Assembly: GCF_000586555.1 (NCBI RefSeq)
Contig: NZ_AZUC01000059.1
Span: 1 to 64,000 of the forward strand
Length of the DNA stretch: 64,000 nucleotides
From: Sporosarcina sp. D27
GTDB taxonomy: Bacteria; Bacillota; Bacilli; Bacillales_A; Planococcaceae
Direction of reading: 5' to 3'
Shown: in pieces, positions 1 through 7,887 of the stretch
How positions within the stretch are numbered: position 1 is the stretch's first letter
Layout: every line of letters starts with the position of its first letter
Made by a program: the position numbers and the translations under genes
The notes under the pieces: model-generated
What the model was told of the DNA's origin: nothing
What the model saw: only the letters and a program-made list of their open reading frames with translations
The model's database searches: none

Positions 1-8
1 TCACGGAA

Positions 9-100
9 AGTGCTCATAAAGTTAAGATTCCGCTCATAAACCAGGGGAAGTGCTCATAAAGCTGAGATAGTGCTCATAAATCATGGAAAGTGCTCATAAC
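9..100. repeat. 20-bp periodic TGCTCATAA array, copy A
   Basis: Five units of the core [T/C]GCTCATAA stand exactly 20 bp apart (at 11, 31, 51, 71, 91), separated by variable 10-11 bp spacers that tend to end in GAAAG or GGAAG. The same family forms arrays near 27.84-28.13 kb and 56.52-56.83 kb. A 20-bp period cannot hold a reading frame, so the array is not coding. It lies upstream of the sulfur operon promoter. Function unknown. Confidence 0.9.
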
Positions 101-157
101 CTTACCCTCTCCGCAAATGCTACGAATCTAATTTACTAATCAGGTGAAACAAGTTCT

Positions 158-186
158 TTGACAATCAAAGATACTCTGTGTAATAT
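158..186 (+). promoter_or_regulatory. Sigma-A promoter of the sulfane-sulfur operon
   Basis: Perfect -35 TTGACA (158-163), a 17-bp spacer and -10 TAATAT (181-186). It places the transcript start near 193, about 75 bp ahead of the first gene. Confidence 0.7.
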
Positions 187-228
187 ACGGTACAGGGTAT
201 TCGAACCTGCATATATTTTTATCTGAAA

Positions 229-248
229 TTATACCCCGAGGGGTAATT
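229..248. promoter_or_regulatory. CsoR/CstR-type operator palindrome
   Basis: The palindrome TACCCCGAGGGGTA (232-245) has AT-rich flanks and lies between the promoter and the first gene. GC-rich TACCCC/GGGGTA inverted repeats are typical operators of the CsoR/CstR/RcnR family, and CstR controls operons with this gene content in staphylococci. No CsoR-family gene is in the window, so the regulator would be encoded elsewhere. The assignment combines the visible palindrome with family knowledge. Confidence 0.6.
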
Positions 249-266
249 GGGAGGCGGAAAATTGCG

Positions 267-563
267 ATGAAAGAAATAACACCTCAAGAAGTACAGCGGC
301 TACTAGCTGATAAGCAACCTATTCATTTGATTGACGTGCGTGAAACCGAAGAAGTTGAAAGTGGCAAAATTCCTGGAATCACACACATTCCACTGGGTCT
401 TCTTGAATTCAAATTACAAGACTTAGATAAAGTAACACCCTACATTATGGTGTGTCGTTCGGGTGGACGAAGTGGTCGCGCCGTGCAAATTCTTGAAGAT
501 CACGGTTACCAAGCAACTAACATGGTAGGCGGAATGATGGCTTGGGACGGGTCTGTGGAATAA
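267..563 (+). CDS. Single-domain rhodanese sulfurtransferase
   Basis: This 98-residue protein is a stand-alone rhodanese domain that carries sulfane sulfur as a Cys persulfide. It has the DVRE motif near residue 23 and the active loop CRSGGRS with Cys63. The ATG at 267 has the RBS GGGAGG nine to ten bases upstream. It is the first gene of a run of six sulfur genes on one strand, behind the palindromic operator, so it probably moves persulfide sulfur to or from the TusA and dioxygenase proteins encoded downstream. The six-residue active loop favours a sulfurtransferase over an arsenate reductase or phosphatase. The natural donor cannot be told from sequence. Confidence 0.9.
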   Translation: MKEITPQEVQRLLADKQPIHLIDVRETEEVESGKIPGITHIPLGLLEFKLQDLDKVTPYIMVCRSGGRSGRAVQILEDHGYQATNMVGGMMAWDGSVE

Positions 564-602
564 CTACATTTGCTTTTATAGATCAAAAAAGGAGGCGATC
601 GT

Positions 603-1175
603 ATGATGGAAACTGCTCATATCCTAGATGCAAAAGGGCTTGCATGCCCGATGCCGATCGTGCGTACGCGAAAAGCAATCCAGGGTTTATCACCAGGGGA
701 CGTACTGGAAGTATTAGCGACTGACAAAGGTTCTACGGCTGATATAAAAGCGTGGGCAGCGAGTTCCGGACATGCCTATCTAGGAACTGAAACAGAAGCT
801 GATGTGCTGCATCACTTCTTGAAAAAAGATAGTGCTCAGATCGAAGTAAAAGAAGGAATTCCTGTAATGGATTTGAAGACTTTTGTAAAAAAAGTAGATG
901 AAGACAAATCACTCACAATCGTTGATGTGCGGGAAGAGCGGGAATACCATGAAGGGCATTTTCCAGGCGCACTTCATATTCCTTTAAGCGAAAAAGAATC
1001 ACAAATGCATGAATTGAACAAAAGCGAAGACATATATCTCATTTGTCAAACAGGCAGAAGAAGTGGAATCGCAGGGATCCAACTAGCAGAAAACGGATTC
1101 AAAAACCTATACAATGTCGTGCCTGGCATGACCGAGTGGACAAAACAAACAAAAAAAGGGGAACTGAAATCATGA
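603..1175 (+). CDS. yrkF: TusA-rhodanese fusion sulfurtransferase (YrkF-like)
   Basis: A 190-residue two-domain sulfur carrier. Residues about 5-75 form a TusA domain with the CPMP motif (Cys15). Residues about 87-185 form a rhodanese domain with the loop CQTGRRS (Cys148). The fusion should pass sulfane sulfur between the two cysteines in the cytoplasm. RBS GGAGG lies seven bases before the ATG at 603; a second in-frame ATG follows immediately at 606. The domain order and length match Bacillus YrkF. The stop codon overlaps the start of the DsrE gene (ATGA), which suggests translational coupling. Confidence 0.88.
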   Translation: MMETAHILDAKGLACPMPIVRTRKAIQGLSPGDVLEVLATDKGSTADIKAWAASSGHAYLGTETEADVLHHFLKKDSAQIEVKEGIPVMDLKTFVKKVDEDKSLTIVDVREEREYHEGHFPGALHIPLSEKESQMHELNKSEDIYLICQTGRRSGIAGIQLAENGFKNLYNVVPGMTEWTKQTKKGELKS

Positions 1176-1567
1176 CTACACGGACAGCAATTATCGCAGC
1201 AAATGGAGAACTTTTTGACGCATACAAAGTATTTAATATCGCCACTGCAGCGGCAGCAAGCGAACACGAAGTAACAATCTTCTTCACGTTTGAAGGGTTG
1301 AACTTGATTCACAAACAAGCTTCTGCAAACCTTCCATTACCTAAAGGGAAAGAGCATTTTGCAGAAGGGTTCAAAAATGCAAACGTGCCATCCATTCCGG
1401 AATTGATTGCGATGTCGCAAGAACTGGGCGTGAAATTCATTGCGTGCCAAATGACAATGGACGTTATGGGATTGGAAGTGGATGCTTTTGTAGATGGTAT
1501 CGACGTTGGTGGTGCAGTAACTTTCCTGGAGTTCGCGAAAGAAGCAGACGTGACACTAACGTTTTAA
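1172..1567 (+). CDS. yrkE: DsrE/DsrF-family sulfur carrier (YrkE-like)
   Basis: The open frame continues upstream, but the ATG at 1172 is chosen because it overlaps the preceding stop (ATGA), follows AAGGGG, and begins the conserved domain. The 131-residue product is a DsrE/DsrF/DrsH-like protein with a conserved Cys in the context FIACQMT (Cys92), the likely persulfide-carrying residue. Proteins of this kind accept sulfur from TusA or rhodanese partners, and its position between the TusA-rhodanese and the persulfide dioxygenase fits that relay. It is shorter than the usual DsrE2 protein of about 160 residues, but no motif is visibly missing. Confidence 0.85.
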   Translation: MTTRTAIIAANGELFDAYKVFNIATAAAASEHEVTIFFTFEGLNLIHKQASANLPLPKGKEHFAEGFKNANVPSIPELIAMSQELGVKFIACQMTMDVMGLEVDAFVDGIDVGGAVTFLEFAKEADVTLTF

Positions 1568-1600
1568 CTAGAGGATTAATCAAAGAAAGGGGTAGCAATC

Positions 1601-2722
1601 ATGACAGTTCGTATTATGAAACCAGTAGAAGTTGCAAGATACAGTATCGACAAAAAGCCGCTCTACATCCTAGACGTGCGCAATGAAGATGCGTTTGTAG
1701 ATTGGAAAATCGAAGGGGAATCTATCGAGTACTTGAATATTCCATACTTCGATTTATTGGATGGTGTCGATGAAATCAAAGGAGAATTACCTAAGGACCG
1801 CGATATTCTAGTCGTCTGTGCTAAAGAAGGTTCCTCACAAATGATAGCGGAAATGCTCTCTGAAGAGGGGATGGACGTTGCATATCTTGAAGGCGGTATG
1901 AAAGCTTGGAGTGAATACTTGGAGCCTGTGAAAGTGGGCACGTTGAAAAGTGGTGGAGAACTCTATCAATTCGTTCGTCTAGGCAAAGGGTGTCTCTCCT
2001 ATATGGTGATTGACGCAGGCAAAGCAGCAGTCATCGACGCAACGCGCATGACAGATCTGTTCCTCGACTTCGCGAAAGAAAAGGGCGCAACGATCGAGCA
2101 CGTTTTCGATACGCATTTGCACGCCGATCATATTTCTGGAGGACGTGTCATTGCAGAAGCAACAGGTGCGACGTATTACTTGCCGAGTCAAGATGCAGAG
2201 GAAGTCGTCTTTGACTATCACAAATTAGGAGATGGGCTTCGCGTCACAGTCGGCAAAACTTTAGTAGAAGCGGTATTCTCACCAGGACATACGAGCGGAT
2301 CGACGTCGTTTGTCGTGGATGAGTCTTACTTACTAACTGGAGATATTTTGTTCATTGATTCGATCGGGCGCCCTGATCTTGCAGGGATGGCGGATGATTG
2401 GGTAGGTGACTTACGAACAACACTCTACAATCGCTATGAACAATTATCCGAGGAACTCGTCGTGCTACCAGCGCACTTCATGGAAATGAAAGAAGTGAAT
2501 GCAGACGGCAGCGTAGCTAAGAAACTAAGCACTTTATTTTCAGAAAACCACGGCTTGCAAGTTGAGGATGAAAACGAATTTCGTGAACTCGTAACAGAAA
2601 ACTTACCCCCACAGCCAAATGCTTATCAGGAAATCCGAAAAACCAATATGGGCGTGCTCACTCCAGACGCTGAAACACAGCGCGAGATGGAAATTGGACC
2701 GAATCGTTGTGCCGTTCGATAA
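1601..2722 (+). CDS. yrkH: Rhodanese-persulfide dioxygenase fusion (YrkH/CstB-like)
   Basis: A 373-residue fusion. The N-terminal rhodanese (about 5-108) has Cys73 in VVCAKEGSS. The C-terminal metallo-beta-lactamase domain (about 115-373) has THLHADH (His172, His174, Asp176, His177), SPGH (His230), TGD (Asp248) and PAH (His292), the metal ligands and fold of ETHE1-type persulfide dioxygenases. The expected reaction is oxidation of a low-molecular-weight persulfide to sulfite and thiol, with the rhodanese handling sulfite or persulfide. RBS AAAGGGG precedes the ATG at 1601. The rhodanese is N-terminal here. It is the oxidative core of the operon. Confidence 0.9.
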   Translation: MTVRIMKPVEVARYSIDKKPLYILDVRNEDAFVDWKIEGESIEYLNIPYFDLLDGVDEIKGELPKDRDILVVCAKEGSSQMIAEMLSEEGMDVAYLEGGMKAWSEYLEPVKVGTLKSGGELYQFVRLGKGCLSYMVIDAGKAAVIDATRMTDLFLDFAKEKGATIEHVFDTHLHADHISGGRVIAEATGATYYLPSQDAEEVVFDYHKLGDGLRVTVGKTLVEAVFSPGHTSGSTSFVVDESYLLTGDILFIDSIGRPDLAGMADDWVGDLRTTLYNRYEQLSEELVVLPAHFMEMKEVNADGSVAKKLSTLFSENHGLQVEDENEFRELVTENLPPQPNAYQEIRKTNMGVLTPDAETQREMEIGPNRCAVR

Positions 2723-2740
2723 CTAAGGAGGAATTTTATA

Positions 2741-2968
2741 ATGAAAGCAGATCACTTTTTAGATGCAACGGGGCTGTCGTGCCCGATGCCAATCGTTAAA
2801 ACACGCAATGCAATGAAAGACGTCAACTCAGGAGAAATCCTTGAAGTGAAGACAACTGACAAAGGTGCGAAAGCCGATTTGGCCGCTTGGACAAAGTCTG
2901 GTGGACATGAACTGCTGGAGCAAACAGAGTCAGACAATGTTTATACATTCTTCATTAAAAAAGGATAA
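2741..2968 (+). CDS. yrkI: TusA-family sulfur carrier (YrkI-like)
   Basis: This 75-residue stand-alone TusA domain has the diagnostic CPMP motif (Cys14) and the conserved TTDKGAKADL segment. It closely resembles the TusA half of the fusion encoded at 603-1175, so the two probably arose by duplication. RBS AAGGAGG lies before the ATG and the gene follows the dioxygenase by 18 bp. It is likely a small diffusible persulfide carrier for the operon's rhodaneses. Length matches Bacillus YrkI. Confidence 0.88.
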   Translation: MKADHFLDATGLSCPMPIVKTRNAMKDVNSGEILEVKTTDKGAKADLAAWTKSGGHELLEQTESDNVYTFFIKKG

Positions 2969-2978
2969 GTTTGAAATG

Positions 2979-3011
2979 AGAAGGGGGACATGTGTGCCTC
3001 CTTTTTTTCTT
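2979..3011 (+). terminator. Weak intra-operon hairpin with T-run
   Basis: A six-pair arm (AGGGGG with CCTCCT, one G-T pair) is followed by seven T, just ahead of the TauE gene. It could cause partial termination between the TusA gene and the transporter gene, or it could be a chance structure. Confidence 0.35.
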
Positions 3012-3028
3012 GAAAGGAGGTTTGTGAG

Positions 3029-3805
3029 ATGAGTATCAGTTTCATCGTCATTTTATTTCTAATTGGGTTTGTCGGATCGTTTTTATCCGGAATGGCCGGT
3101 ATAGGAGGCGCCATCGTCAAATATCCGATGCTCTTGTACATCCCGCCTCTATTCGGATTAACTGCGTTGACTGCCCATGAAGTGAGTGGAATCAGTGCAG
3201 TAGAGATCTTCTTTGCGACGATTGCGGGAGTTTGGGCATATCGTGGAACAGGACTTCTGCACAAGACGCTCATCCTTTATATGGGTGGAGCTGTGTTGGT
3301 AGGAAGTTTCATCGGGGGACTTGGGTCTAGTTTGTTGTCAGAGCAATCGGTCAACCTGGTGTATGGAGGGCTTGCAGTGGTGGCCGCCGTACTTTTATTC
3401 ATTCCACGGAAAAAGGTGGAGGATCGACCAGCGAGTGAAGTGACGTTCAAAAAGTGGCTAGCGGCGGGACTCGCTTTTGTCGTTGGGATAGCTTCAGGAG
3501 TTGTTGGAGCGGGGGGAGCGTTTGTGCTCGTACCGATCATGTTAACGGTCCTCGCAATCCCGACTCGAATAACGATTGCCTCATCACTTGCAATCACATT
3601 CATATCCTCGATCGGTTCTGCGACAGGCAAAATCGCGACTGGGCAAGTGTTATGGGGACCAGCAATTGTCCTGATTGTCGCAGCGCTCATTGCTGCACCA
3701 CTAGGCGCGAAGTTAGGGCAGAAAGTGAATCCAAAAGTGCTGAAATGGATTCTTGCGGTGCTAATTTCAGCGACTGCCATCAATATTTGGAGCGATTTAT
3801 TATAA
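3029..3805 (+). CDS. yrkJ: TauE/SafE-family sulfite or sulfur-compound exporter (YrkJ-like)
   Basis: A 258-residue polytopic membrane protein with about eight hydrophobic segments and two glycine-rich repeats ([15 protein letters not shown] near 20 and [15 protein letters not shown] near 158), the internal duplication typical of TauE/SafE. In cst-type operons this family is thought to export sulfite or related sulfur oxyanions, which would remove the product of the upstream dioxygenase. RBS GAAAGGAGG precedes the ATG at 3029. A weak hairpin in the 60-bp gap before it might lower its expression. The substrate is inferred from context. Confidence 0.85.
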   Translation: MSISFIVILFLIGFVGSFLSGMAGIGGAIVKYPMLLYIPPLFGLTALTAHEVSGISAVEIFFATIAGVWAYRGTGLLHKTLILYMGGAVLVGSFIGGLGSSLLSEQSVNLVYGGLAVVAAVLLFIPRKKVEDRPASEVTFKKWLAAGLAFVVGIASGVVGAGGAFVLVPIMLTVLAIPTRITIASSLAITFISSIGSATGKIATGQVLWGPAIVLIVAALIAAPLGAKLGQKVNPKVLKWILAVLISATAINIWSDLL

Positions 3806-3867
3806 CTGATTCGGCTATCGGTGTATGATAAGTTACGACTTGTATTGTTTTTCAATCGGAGGCTGTT

Positions 3868-4752
3868 ATGACAAATCGCAACAAAGGAATTTTATTATTA
3901 TTAGCGTCGGCACTTGGTTTTTCACTTATGACCGCATTCGTGAAATTATCCGGTGACGTCCCGACGATGCAGAAAACAATTTTCCGCAATGGTGTGTCGA
4001 TGATCATCGCATTTTTCTTCGTCATTCATTTCAAAGAAAGACTGTTTGGAAAGCGTGAAAACCAACGTCTGCTATTGTTGAGGTCGGCACTTGGCGCAAT
4101 AGGTATCGTGTTGTACTTCTACGCGATTGACCATCTAGTACTTGCAGATGCGGATATGTTGAACAAAATGAGCCCGTTTTTCACGATTGTGTTTGCGGCG
4201 ATATTTTTGAAAGAGCATGTAAAACCATTTCAGTGGTATAGTATTTTACTCGCGTTTCTCGGAACGTTGTTCATCATCAAACCGTCGTTTTCACTCGATG
4301 TTGTTCCGTATGCAGCTGGTGTTTTATCCGCAGTATTTGCGGGTGGTGCTTACACAGTATTACGAGCACTTGGAAGTCGTGAGCAGTTTTACACCGTCGT
4401 TTTTTACTTCTCGACATTCACGACCGTTGTCCTATTGCCGTTCGTGATAATCACCTATCAACCCATGACTTTACAACAGACTGTGTATTTACTCGCGGCA
4501 GGAGTGTTCGCGACTGTGGGGCAATTCGGAATTACACTTGCGTACAAATACGCACCTGCAAAAGAGATTTCAGTGTTCAACTATTTTACCGTCGTATTTT
4601 CTGCAATCCTTGGCTTTGTGTTGCTCGGACAAATTCCGGATGTCTATAGCTTCATTGGTTATTTCATTATATTCGGCGCGTCGTTTTACATGTTTTTACG
4701 CAATCGAGGCGGGGAAGATGTACCTGCAGAATTGGCAAGGAAAAAAGAGTAG
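3868..4752 (+). CDS. EamA-family (DMT superfamily) transporter
   Basis: The 294-residue protein has ten hydrophobic segments arranged as two EamA repeats (about 5-135 and 148-280), each ending in the usual pattern of a short acidic loop and a last helix (FLKEHVKPFQW; VLLGQIPDVYSF). EamA/DMT proteins export or import small metabolites; the substrate cannot be read from sequence. RBS GGAGG stands five bases before the ATG. The gene is 60 bp beyond the TauE gene with no clear terminator between them, so it may receive read-through from the sulfur operon. A strong bidirectional terminator follows it. Confidence 0.85.
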   Translation: MTNRNKGILLLLASALGFSLMTAFVKLSGDVPTMQKTIFRNGVSMIIAFFFVIHFKERLFGKRENQRLLLLRSALGAIGIVLYFYAIDHLVLADADMLNKMSPFFTIVFAAIFLKEHVKPFQWYSILLAFLGTLFIIKPSFSLDVVPYAAGVLSAVFAGGAYTVLRALGSREQFYTVVFYFSTFTTVVLLPFVIITYQPMTLQQTVYLLAAGVFATVGQFGITLAYKYAPAKEISVFNYFTVVFSAILGFVLLGQIPDVYSFIGYFIIFGASFYMFLRNRGGEDVPAELARKKE

Positions 4753-4762
4753 TGGATATGAA

Positions 4763-4806
4763 TAAAACCCTCTTTCTCACGAATTTTCGTGGGGAAGAGG
4801 GTTTTT
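4763..4806. terminator. Bidirectional terminator
   Basis: The arms AAAACCCTCTTTC and GGAAGAGGGTTTTT form a long stem with T-runs on both strands. It separates the convergent EamA gene and the minus-strand small gene. Confidence 0.88.
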
Positions 4807-4809
4807 GCG

Positions 4810-5097
4810 TTATTTGAATAGTTGAGTCGCATCGGGTCCGAACGTGTCTTTGAGCAACTTTTGTTTGCGTATTTGAATCTGCAGTGCAAGTTCATCAGCC
4901 TGTCGTTGCAATTCTGCAATCTCTTGCAGTTCTTTTTGCAACGCTTTTTTAGAAAGTAAATCGTCTTGGTCGAAGTAATCGATCTCCTGCTGTACACGTG
5001 CAAACGTTTGATGACGCTTCATGGTTCCTGCAGAGCTATGTGGTTCTTCCTGCAAAATCTGTTCCTTTTGTGCCGTAAATCGTTCAATCGTGCCCAT
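4810..5097 (-). CDS. Unknown 95-residue charged coiled-coil protein under a SAM riboswitch
   Basis: No family is recognised. The product is 95 residues, has no membrane segment or signal peptide, and is rich in Glu, Gln, Lys and Leu with a long predicted coiled coil (about residues 35-82, heptad-like LQKELQEIAELQRQADELAL). It ends in FGPDATQLF. The frame can start at a GTG nine bases upstream, but the ATG at 5097 is preferred: the RBS TGAGGAG lies eight bases before it. The only visible control is the SAM-I riboswitch and terminator directly upstream, so expression should rise when SAM is low. A role in sulfur or methionine metabolism is inferred only from that control. Confidence 0.7.
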   Translation of the reverse strand: MGTIERFTAQKEQILQEEPHSSAGTMKRHQTFARVQQEIDYFDQDDLLSKKALQKELQEIAELQRQADELALQIQIRKQKLLKDTFGPDATQLFK

Positions 5098-5126
5098 TTT
5101 GATCACTCCTCAAAAATGTGCCAAAC

Positions 5127-5158
5127 AAAAAACTCTTCCCCCGAACAGAGAAGAGTTG
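5127..5158 (-). terminator. Riboswitch-linked intrinsic terminator
   Basis: On the minus strand the arms AACTCTTC and GAAGAGTT are followed by six T, about 30 bases before the ATG of the small gene. It is the expected expression platform of the SAM-I aptamer upstream. Confidence 0.85.
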
Positions 5159-5171
5159 CTTAAGCGCAAAT

Positions 5172-5269
5172 TCTCCTCATCGGCCAGGTTTCCCTGTTGG
5201 CAGCAGCACCTTGCGAGAGCAGGTTGCTGAGACGTCATCGGGCCAAGTCCCTCGGTCTCTCTGGATAAG
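5172..5269 (-). ncRNA. SAM-I (S-box) riboswitch aptamer
   Basis: Read on the minus strand, the sequence shows the S-box signature in order: CTTATCCAGAGAG, the kink-turn segment GAGGGACTTGGCCCGATGA, CAGCAACC, AAGGTGCT, a CCTGNNAACAGG-like arm and the closing GATGAGGAG. The CTTATC/GATGAG ends pair as P1. It is followed by a terminator and by the 95-residue gene, so it should act as a transcriptional OFF switch when S-adenosylmethionine is abundant. Confidence 0.93.
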
Positions 5270-5361
5270 AAAAGAGTCGTTCATTTAGTTAAAGTAAGTG
5301 TAGCATATCGCGCTGGGCAGGGCAATATGCCCTGCGTTGGAATGGCCGGCTGGCGTGAGGA

Positions 5362-5480
5362 ATCGGAAAGATTGGGACGGTTATCGGAAGTTTGTCAGTA
5401 GTTATGGGCAACATGCTGGCAACAATCGGCATTATCCTGAAAGGAATCGGTAACATCGTGGAGTTAATCGGATTCGAGAC
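5362..5480. repeat. 21-bp periodic ATCGG array, copy 1
   Basis: ATCGG or ATGGG cores occur exactly every 21 bp at 5362, 5383, 5404, 5425, 5446 and 5467. The last unit runs into the shared boundary module (GAGACACAACTC). Translated on the plus strand the array gives I-G every seven residues without a stop; the minus strand gives a P-I heptad. The same layout recurs at 62.53-62.66 kb. No RBS or gene-like context supports translation. Confidence 0.85.
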
Positions 5481-5535
5481 ACAACTCACATGATTTTAGG
5501 GGTTAATTGGTAGCGCTTCGCTAGTTGAGCGAAGG
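5473..5535 (+). repeat. Boundary module of the mosaic repeat, copy 1
   Basis: AGACACAACTC, a short variable linker, then GGGTTAATTGGTAGCGCT and TCGCTAGTTG. It matches the module found next to repeat arrays throughout the window. Here it joins an ATCGG array on its left to a TCTCCGACA-type array on its right. Confidence 0.8.
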
Positions 5536-5539
5536 GCTG

Positions 5540-5712
5540 CCCGCTATAGGTGTTGTCGCACATGTTGTCCGACAGTTCGTCGTAAGTGTCCAACACTCCA
5601 GCAAACTTCTCGATCACGCCGCAAGAATTGTCCGACACATAGCGAAGTTTCTCGATAACGGGACACAATTCAACAGCTTAAGGGATTAATTGGTAGTGCT
5701 GTGCTTGTTGCA
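5540..5712. repeat. TCTCGAT/CCGACA 21-bp array plus second boundary module
   Basis: Degenerate units of about 21 bp with cores GTCCGACA, CTCGATCAC and CTCGATAAC end in the boundary module GGGACACAATTCAAC...GGGATTAATTGGTAGTGC (5660-5712). It is part of the same mosaic element as the preceding two entries and lies upstream of the Fur-regulated promoter. Confidence 0.75.
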
Positions 5713-5771
5713 GGATGGAGTGACTCATAAAGACATCTAGTAAAACCTTAGTACCAATTCTGATAATTTAA

Positions 5772-5829
5772 TTGACAATGATTCTCATTATCGATTATAC
5801 TCTGTTCATTGAGAGCGATTCTCAATTAA
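5772..5829 (+). promoter_or_regulatory. Fur-controlled promoter with two Fur boxes
   Basis: -35 TTGACA (5772-5777), a 17-bp spacer and -10 TTATAC (5795-5800). A Fur box GACAATGATTCTCATTATC (5774-5792) matches 17 of 19 positions of the classical consensus and covers the -35 and spacer. A second inverted repeat TTGAGA-GCGAT-TCTCAA (5809-5825) covers the start region. Iron repression of the following operon is therefore very likely. Confidence 0.88.
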
Positions 5830-5845
5830 AAAGGGGGAAGTCAAA

Positions 5846-6850
5846 TTGAAGAAATTTATAGTGGTATTAGTATTAAGTGTTTGTATGACAGTGCTTGCCG
5901 CGTGTGGTGGTGCTAATAGTAGTGATGATAGATCTGTAGAAAAAGCGCCTTCTACTGAAACGGCAGGAGCGAAAACTTCTCAATCAGACAAAGCAAATGA
6001 GAATGAAAAGATAGAGATTACGGATGCGACAGGTCAGAAGATAACATTTGAAGAAGCGCCCACATCCATTGCGACACTCAGCAGTGGAGATTTAGATATG
6101 TTGCTTTCGCTCGATGCAAACGTGGTTGGCCGTCCTTCATCTCAAGGAGTACCAGCAGCAGAGTTGAAAGACATTCAAGAAATCGGAAATCCTCATCAAC
6201 CGAACTTTGAAAAAATTGCAGAAGTCCATCCCGAAGTGCTGATTGCGTCGCCAAGTTTCAAACAGCACGCAGCTAATCTTGAAGCACAAGGAACGAAAGT
6301 CGTGTACACACAAGCAAACTCTGTTGAGGACATTTTACAAACAATCGAGATGTTTGGAACGATGTTAGGAAAATCCGATGAATCACAAAAAGTAATTGCT
6401 GGGCTGAATGAACAATTGGATGCACTCGCGGGAGCTGAAGGGGAAAGCGGTGTTAAAACGCTTCTTGTTTATGGAGCTCCTGGATCCTACTTAGTCGCTC
6501 TTCCGAATTCATTGTCTGGCGACTTGCTTGAACGTGCTGGCGGTGAAAACATTGCTTCAGATTTTCCACAAGAAGAAAAGTATCCGCAGTATGCAAGCTT
6601 AAGTACTGAAAAGATTATTGAGCGTAATCCTGAAGCGGTCATGCTGATTACACACAGAGATCCGGAAGCCGTGAAAACAGCGTTTGAAGGAGAAATGGAA
6701 AAGAATCCAGCGTGGAAAAATTTAGACGCTGTAAAAAATGGAAAGGTGACAGTATTGCCATCGCATTTATTTGGTACAAATCCTGGAACAAAGATAGCAG
6801 ATGCACTTCAAGTGATGAATGACAGTTTGAAAGAAGCTAAGTCTAAATGA
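5846..6850 (+). CDS. Iron/heme ABC transporter substrate-binding lipoprotein
   Basis: This 334-residue lipoprotein has a signal peptide ending in the lipobox LAAC (Cys20), a Ser/Thr/Lys-rich linker (about 24-55) and a class III periplasmic-binding fold starting with the segment ITDATGQKITFEEAP typical of FepB/BtuF/heme-binding proteins. It would be tethered outside the membrane and hand the ligand to the FecCD-type permease. The TTG at 5846 is used as start, with RBS AAGGGGGAAG. Heme as ligand is inferred from the IsdG-type gene in the same operon; a siderophore or corrinoid is the alternative. Its stop overlaps the permease start (ATGA). Confidence 0.85.
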   Translation: MKKFIVVLVLSVCMTVLAACGGANSSDDRSVEKAPSTETAGAKTSQSDKANENEKIEITDATGQKITFEEAPTSIATLSSGDLDMLLSLDANVVGRPSSQGVPAAELKDIQEIGNPHQPNFEKIAEVHPEVLIASPSFKQHAANLEAQGTKVVYTQANSVEDILQTIEMFGTMLGKSDESQKVIAGLNEQLDALAGAEGESGVKTLLVYGAPGSYLVALPNSLSGDLLERAGGENIASDFPQEEKYPQYASLSTEKIIERNPEAVMLITHRDPEAVKTAFEGEMEKNPAWKNLDAVKNGKVTVLPSHLFGTNPGTKIADALQVMNDSLKEAKSK

Positions 6851-7887
6851 TTGCGGTTAATGAACAAGAGAACGAAAGAACCGTCAGTCATCCGCTGGCA
6901 AAGCGCCGAACTACGGTCCTAATAGGAGCTGCTGTGCTGCTTGTTATTGCGGCAGCCGCGAGTTTGATGATCGGATCCGTTTCGTTTTCGTTCACTGAAA
7001 TTATGAATGGTTTATTCAATTCGGCAGACACACTTGAACGTCGAATCGTATGGGAACTGAGGCTTCCTCGGCTGCTGATCGGCCTTATCGTAGGCATGTG
7101 TTTAGCAGCATCAGGTTCCATTTTGCAAGGGATTATGAGGAATCCACTAGCTGATCCAGGGATAATTGGCGTTTCGTCCGGTGCAGGACTTGCGGCAACA
7201 GCTATCATGATCTTGTTCCCAGCGTATATTATGCTTTTGCCTGCTGCTGCATTTCTCGGAGCACTTGTGACAGCACTTGTAATTTACGCAATGTCTTGGC
7301 GTGGTGGGACTTCCGCGGTCAGGATTATCCTAGTTGGTGTTGCAGTGAATGCTGTCATTGGGGCATGTATGAGTGCGCTTATGCTTCTTTATAGTGACCG
7401 CGTACAATCCGTATTGCCTTGGTTGGCTGGTGGAATTGCAGGTGCTGGTTGGGTGCAGTTCGAAACAATTATCTGGTATGCATTTGCGGCGCTAGTCCTA
7501 GCTATTTTTGCGATACCTCATATTCGGATTTTACGGTTGGGAGACGAGGTCGCAAAGCTGCTTGGACATAAAGTCGAGCGTAGCCGCTTTTACTTGATCG
7601 TATTGAGTACATTGCTTGCTGGAATTGCGGTTAGTGTTTCGGGGTTGATCGGATTTGTGGGTCTTGTGGTCCCTCATATTATGCGTTCACTTGTGGGAGG
7701 AGATCATCGTTTTCTATTACCTGCTTCTGCACTAGGCGGTGCATTGCTTGTTGTAGTGGCAGACACTGTTGCACGAACGGTGTTTAGTCCAATTGAATTG
7801 CCGGTTGGAATATTACTTTCCTTCTTGGGTGGTCCGTTCTTCTTGTATTTAATCCAGAAACGGAGGGATTCGTTTGCTGACAGCTAA
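6847..7887 (+). CDS. FecCD-family heme/iron permease
   Basis: The 346-residue membrane protein has nine to ten hydrophobic segments and the family landmarks RLPRLLIGLIVGMCLAASG near residue 74, GIMRNPLADPGIIGVSSGAGL near 96 and GLVVPHIMR near 268. It forms the transmembrane channel, probably as a dimer, for ligand released by the lipoprotein. Its start overlaps the lipoprotein stop and its end overlaps the ATPase start by 14 bp, so the three are translationally coupled. It lies in the Fur-regulated transcript. Confidence 0.9.
   Translation: MIAVNEQENERTVSHPLAKRRTTVLIGAAVLLVIAAAASLMIGSVSFSFTEIMNGLFNSADTLERRIVWELRLPRLLIGLIVGMCLAASGSILQGIMRNPLADPGIIGVSSGAGLAATAIMILFPAYIMLLPAAAFLGALVTALVIYAMSWRGGTSAVRIILVGVAVNAVIGACMSALMLLYSDRVQSVLPWLAGGIAGAGWVQFETIIWYAFAALVLAIFAIPHIRILRLGDEVAKLLGHKVERSRFYLIVLSTLLAGIAVSVSGLIGFVGLVVPHIMRSLVGGDHRFLLPASALGGALLVVVADTVARTVFSPIELPVGILLSFLGGPFFLYLIQKRRDSFADS

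Noticed and set aside
1043..1171. N-terminal extension of the DsrE gene
   Set aside because: It overlaps the rhodanese domain of the previous gene; the ATG at 1172 has an ATGA overlap and an RBS.
5486..5668. Minus-strand 60-codon frame with VIEKL heptads, like 38613-38801
   Set aside because: Product of the TCTCGATAAC/CCGACA repeats; frame not kept among copies.
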